In this document: in pieces, positions 61,821 through 64,000 of the stretch
Numbering within the stretch: the first letter of the stretch is position 1
Layout: each line of letters begins with the position of its first letter
From: Marthasterias glacialis
Taxonomy: Eukaryota > Echinodermata > Asteroidea > Forcipulatida > Asteriidae
Length of the DNA: 64,000 nucleotides
Direction: 5' to 3'
Assembly: GCA_911728455.2 (NCBI GenBank)
Contig: OU452219.1
Span: 27,660,211 to 27,724,210 of the forward strand
Position numbers and translations under genes: made by a program
Notes under the pieces: generated by a model
Database searches by the model: none
What the model was told of the DNA's origin: nothing
The model's input: the letters and a program-made list of their open reading frames with translations, nothing else

Positions 61821-64000
61821 GCACCTGAATTGAGACATCGGCATCTCATTATTTCTGAGGGCGAACACAACAACGAGGTTGACAAGATAACAAATTGTTT
61901 TTACTACTACCAATTTTGATTTCACCACCACCGGTAACCAAATCAGACTCGTCTGTATAAAAAATATATGTATATTATAATGGTACTAATGAATCTGCAC
62001 AACCAAGTGTTATATAACCAACTGTATATGTGATTCCAACATGAATTGATTTTATTCAGTTGTAAATGTAGCATTGTCACACATTTGTAGTTATCACCAA
62101 CATTAAGTTATTATATATTACGTTTAAATTAACAAGTACCGATTATTTTTACATTGGATGTAATAAGTTTGTGGTGATACCTTAGACCGATTCTTCAATC
62201 GACTGTCAAAATTCTCCGCTACCAGCTTCTCCAATTGTTTTTGTTGTTGTTTTAAACCAAATTCTTCAGTTGTTATTTTATTTAACAATGATAAGTAACA
62301 AATTGTGTACACACATGTATATATATATATATGTATGGTCATACCTAATTCATTGTTTGTGAGTGTACATAGATTATTGCAACTCATTGGTAGTTTTCTT
62401 TTTCCCTCTGGTATATTTGTCTTTTATTATTATTATTTTTTGAAATACCAATCTCGGTTAGTACACAAGAAGAAGTTATCACTTTAGAACATACATTTCA
62501 CAATGACACTCATTCAACAAAACATGATATTTCAGTTTGCTGAGAGCTGCACTTGGAAATGTTTCAACACGGTGCTAGAATGTTGTAAACTTCACACTCC
62601 CCAGAAAAAAAAAACGAAAACATGAAGAACTCGGATGTAAATGATTAATGGAGTTAGAAATTATCTTTTTATTTATTTTTTTGTTTTTACTACCTCATGA
62701 TGTGTTAGAATCCAATTTGCAGTATTTTTGACCATGTGAGGGCATGTGTGAACAAATTTACGTGATGTGAAACAAGGTAAAGCGAACTGTATTTTTCATT
62801 GTTAATATTATTATTTATTTGGCCATTGATACAAGAAAACAACATTTGCAGTCAATTTAAGATAAAGCTGTAATTTTGATGCAAGGAATTTAGCAGTTGA
62901 AAGCGCCCTCATAAGGCCAAAAATACAGTCAATTTTTTTTCTTTTGAAGTACAAGTCAATTTACAGTCTTTGCCATTTGATTTTTGGTTTTATATTTGGA
63001 CTTAATGAAAGATTGACTCCCCCAAGACCATTCGCTAAGATTACAAAATCTTGTCGTGAAAACAACTTGACTTTTTTTGGTGGGGGGGGGGGGGGGTTTG
63101 GGGAGGGGGAGGGGGTTATTGATCTGTTGTTGATTTAACATAAAGTATTTTGTATTGTCTTCCAGTGCCTTAACAAAGTCAATTATGAAAAGAGAGTTGG
63201 GCTTTTGAGAGACTCTGCGAGGGTCGATGAGGCAGGCCGTTTACTCTTTTTGCAACAAAAAGACCCTGGCATCCTGTGCATGAAGTCATGGTACAACATC
63301 ATACATAGAAACAGCTTGCAGTCCTTGTGTAAAAGCTAGACATTTTTGTATCTTTAGAAGAAGAAACATGAAAACATATGAACATTCAATCATTGTCTGC
63401 ATGTGTTGCTATAGCAACGTCTGTCATTCAAAATTTAAACTGTTCCCTGTCAGTTGTACACAGATTACTTTTCAAAGAATGTATGTATTTGTACATAATT
63501 ACCAGGTGCTAATTGTTTTGTTTTTTTCTACAATACTTACCCATTCATTACCCAAACACCTGTGTTTATTCTATTTGGAGCTAGATGTGTCACCTACAGC
63601 CAGTCATTGTTGTTTCTCATATTACTTGATAAATACTTCTGTACTTGTATGCTGTTGCCGCTGCTCACTGTTAGCAATAACTCTACACACTTAACAAAGC
63701 AGGAGTTTGCTCTGCTTGGTTTGAGTAAGTTAAGCATTTTTTGCTCAGTGTTTATCCGTTTTATCAAAGGGGTTATGTTTATACAATTGCCATGTGAGCA
63801 GACAACATTACGTTTCGGATCTGATCCATGTAAGTGGCTTGCAATGGGAGACTTTTGCCTGCTTTTGATTCACTTGGCTGTGTAGAAATTTGACAACACT
63901 TGCTGCAGCTCAAAGGCAAAACCCAAGTTGACCGTAAAGATGGCGTTTGTCGGGAACAAACTATCACTATGAGCATTCAGTACAGGAAAGGACACCCTCG
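61821..64000. other. AT-rich 3' region, no gene or recognised repeat
   Basis: An unusually repeat-poor, AT-rich stretch with AU-rich-element-like text near 62805-62820 and a poly-G run at 63082-63097. It could be distal 3' UTR of PALS1 or intergenic. The short open frames here show no coding character. Confidence 0.4.

Noticed and set aside
1..64000. Operon, CRISPR array, phage or bacterial mobile island
   Set aside because: The window is plainly eukaryotic, with spliced exons and SINE, LINE and MITE content; regular arrays are minisatellites without spacer variation.

Overview
The window is eukaryotic: coding sequence is split by GT-AG introns, and most of the DNA is intronic or intergenic and full of miniature inverted-repeat elements (MITEs), tRNA-derived SINEs, decayed LINEs and satellites. 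One gene is unambiguous on the + strand: a PALS1/MPP5 (Stardust-type) MAGUK scaffold. The element mix, the abundant ACATGT runs, the moderate GC and a protein clearly related to but diverged from vertebrate PALS1 suggest a marine invertebrate. An echinoderm is my best guess, inferred from style and not proven.

Layout. Positions 1-16648 lie upstream of the first recognisable PALS1 exon. They hold interspersed repeats, a five-copy 90-bp tandem array and one open minus-strand block (15048-15346) that looks like an exon of an unidentified gene. PALS1 then runs from 16649 to the stop at 59274-59276 in 13 recognisable coding exons: 16649-17547, 28346-28472, 29443-29651, 36130-36207, 46800-46946, 47718-47879, 49214-49297, 50390-50589, 51501-51619, 52181-52345, 52996-53198, 57673-57783 and 59097-59276. 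All phases agree, giving 893 residues plus stop. The first visible exon opens in mid-codon with an in-frame stop in the intron just before it, so the true N-terminus lies in an exon I could not identify or outside the window. From 59277 to the end is 3' UTR and flank with more repeats.

The protein reads: long acidic, low-complexity N-terminal extension; a PAR6-binding-type motif (REVAVDCP); L27N; L27C; PDZ; SH3; lysine-rich HOOK; degenerate guanylate kinase domain. This is the family architecture of the Crumbs-PALS1-PATJ apical polarity complex. Residue numbers in this annotation count from the first complete codon at 16651.

The introns carry at least ten MITE families, two LINE remnants (one with a YADD reverse-transcriptase motif), a SINE family with a tRNA-Leu(CAA)-like head, and a 23-bp minisatellite filling much of a 0.9-kb intron. 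The most testable observations are a near-identical inverted MITE pair flanking the two exons that lead into and encode L27N (a circular-RNA architecture), a possible 16-codon cassette or terminal exon inside the guanylate kinase domain, and the minus-strand exon candidate. I found no operon, CRISPR array, phage or novel defence-type system.
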